Below, in pieces: positions 8,201 to 8,381 of a stretch of DNA of 8,381 bases. The stretch is taken from contig CANGEZ010000075.1 of NCBI GenBank assembly GCA_947452875.1, forward strand, positions 1-8,381, in the 5' to 3' direction. Position 1 is the stretch's first letter; each line of letters starts with the position of its first letter. The notes under the pieces were generated by a model. That model searched no databases and was not told the origin of the DNA. It saw nothing but the letters and a program-made list of their open reading frames with translations. This stretch comes from Chitinophagaceae bacterium (GTDB lineage: Bacteria > Bacteroidota > Bacteroidia > Chitinophagales > Chitinophagaceae). The position numbers were made by a program, and so were the translations under genes.

Positions 8201-8381
8201 CTGTATTTAATACAGGTGTTATCAAGATAAATAATTTAAATCTACTTAAGTTATTCAAGGATTCTGTGTTTACTGCTGCCGATGTAAGCATTTCACATCC
8301 AGCTTTGTCTATTTTTAAAGACAAAAGAAAGCCATTAAAGAAGGGAATATACAAGTCTTTACCAATTGCTTTGTTGAAAAA
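5233..8381 (+). CDS. Large AsmA/TamB-like inner-membrane-anchored periplasmic protein (3'-partial)
   Basis: An uninterrupted frame of 1049 codons runs from GTG 5233 past the end of the window. The N-terminus, with KKIIK at 3-7 followed by a hydrophobic helix at about 8-29, is a classic signal anchor. This favours the GTG over the ATG at 5278, which would lose the positive residues and half of the helix. The rest is predicted beta-rich. Just after the anchor comes KKLRFNP (52-58), a placement typical of AsmA/DUF748-like proteins. A strand-turn motif ending in Asn/Arg/Glu/His-Pro followed by a strand recurs near 107-119, 450-464, 750-763, 784-799 and 1014-1028; the last runs into KDKRKPLKKGIYKSLP, like the conserved late region of Bacteroidota AsmA-like proteins. 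AsmA/TamB relatives are thought to form long hydrophobic grooves that move or shield lipids between membranes. That role here is inference. Only 36 bases separate it from the preceding gene, with which it shares reading frame, divided by TAA at 5194, 5206 and 5215. Confidence 0.65.
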   Translation, partial: MVKKIIKIFVVGLLSMLALLIISYLVFIFNAEKIVKEIVTHYTKGTMKIEMKKLRFNPRELRITIVDAHITTLDTVHQNSTYNITVDTMLLELASVRPLLLDRKLYIDSITFKRPSISVIQWREEKKEKFSLPQQMGKVYNSLNHTLDKLSIKYCLLDSGAFSIEDKVHPERKKVTVTDFYFLIDNLHKTANLNKDDRFFFSDRIKFYSSHQKITLASGNQQISYSRLRINSSKKTIELDSCFIYSKKNNSEFNSFSGYFDTLKFTNVDFKKLTQDNILDADSAYCIQPKIILKTSIKENKADGMLAHAMSRDSFTVLMKYLLGNFNLDYIGVDNAAIEIQTKSDSKISSYQIKRTDFSMHDVSVIDHPDSAIKVGSFDLGIIGYQAYDPDSSYLVKFDSIHFVNEKIFLSNFKISPAKKIQTNEFKDISMSSLAINNISWIDLLANRKIVANDIELINPELDLHLKSKKDNGNDKKKLNVLVAFQKITDYADVKNLKIRNAQFQLNQGDKMVRLTNLNCTVPVNRLLKSRTLNDFLSASIFVDFESAKINVKQHQFLLKKGKYNGHESSLLIKEALVADDKNLFHGYFQNLNIDKPSEILPDHFDFSSLSWDKATLSFSANSSADKTDKLKPRPLLTVSSIQGKNTVFQIKGNSFVTNGVFPEIEVSKFATETNGQIIVNDIKLKGNKISMVNKGLRLMINQLDFQNNKNSTITGLHLNSDIGKNRVAVNIQIVGFVTDINELIKKQFLLNDIVLQEPSITFSSNEAYEDRVENSVHPKIPEIKINSIVVNNPEIHAVAFDEKFQPYLNQIQSSILLNDIVLKEDNIQVNNGNIQLADMKFTTPKFSISLPADETMNLSLKNLELTLGDKQIKMKWKFLIDTIFSNTLLLKTSKDSSHSQAIIIRNTSLSSIQINNSNGFAPYELLSSSPDFSIQHTSVDISNNQSRFHIQNLNFKNKTRDLRIDSFGFRPLAEKFDFVKMNDYQKDYPVFNTGVIKINNLNLLKLFKDSVFTAADVSISHPALSIFKDKRKPLKKGIYKSLPIALLK

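Overview
The window looks like ordinary chromosome from an AT-rich member of the Bacteroidota, possibly near the Chitinophagaceae; the family-level placement is inference. Supporting this are a PorT-like outer-membrane barrel protein, near-absence of Shine-Dalgarno sequences with A/T-rich leaders instead, several matches to the Bacteroidota -7 promoter element (TAnnTTTG), a succinylase-type DapD, and large envelope proteins of types typical of this phylum. I see no tRNA, rRNA, CRISPR array, insertion sequence, prophage or defence genes.

Layout. Bases 1-72 may hold the end of an unidentified plus-strand gene. An AT-rich spacer (73-276) leads into a small outer-membrane beta-barrel gene (277-861, +). 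Its stop codon directly abuts the stop of a convergent two-gene minus-strand unit: a GT4 glycosyltransferase (1428-2573) followed, with a 4-base ATGA overlap, by a TsaC/Sua5-type threonylcarbamoyl-AMP synthase (862-1431). A roughly 100-base divergent promoter region (2574-2676) carries a perfect 17-base palindrome. It precedes a plus-strand run of three closely spaced genes: dapD (2677-3483), a multi-pass membrane protein resembling the N-terminal part of Bacteroidota MscS-type channels (3499-5196), and a very long AsmA/TamB-like protein that starts with GTG at 5233 and runs off the window at 8381.

How the genes may relate. DapD makes lysine and meso-diaminopimelate precursors for peptidoglycan. 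The barrel protein, the channel-like membrane protein and the AsmA-like protein are all envelope components. The glycosyltransferase probably adds sugar to an envelope polysaccharide or lipid. TsaC is a housekeeping tRNA-modification enzyme that appears to be translationally coupled to the glycosyltransferase. No specific joint pathway is shown by the sequence.

Most noteworthy: the MscS-like protein ends just before the expected pore helix and beta domain, and no such domain follows. The AsmA-like protein has a recurring strand-turn motif ending in a conserved Pro. The palindrome overlaps the upstream elements of two divergent promoters. I did not find a clearly new biological system.
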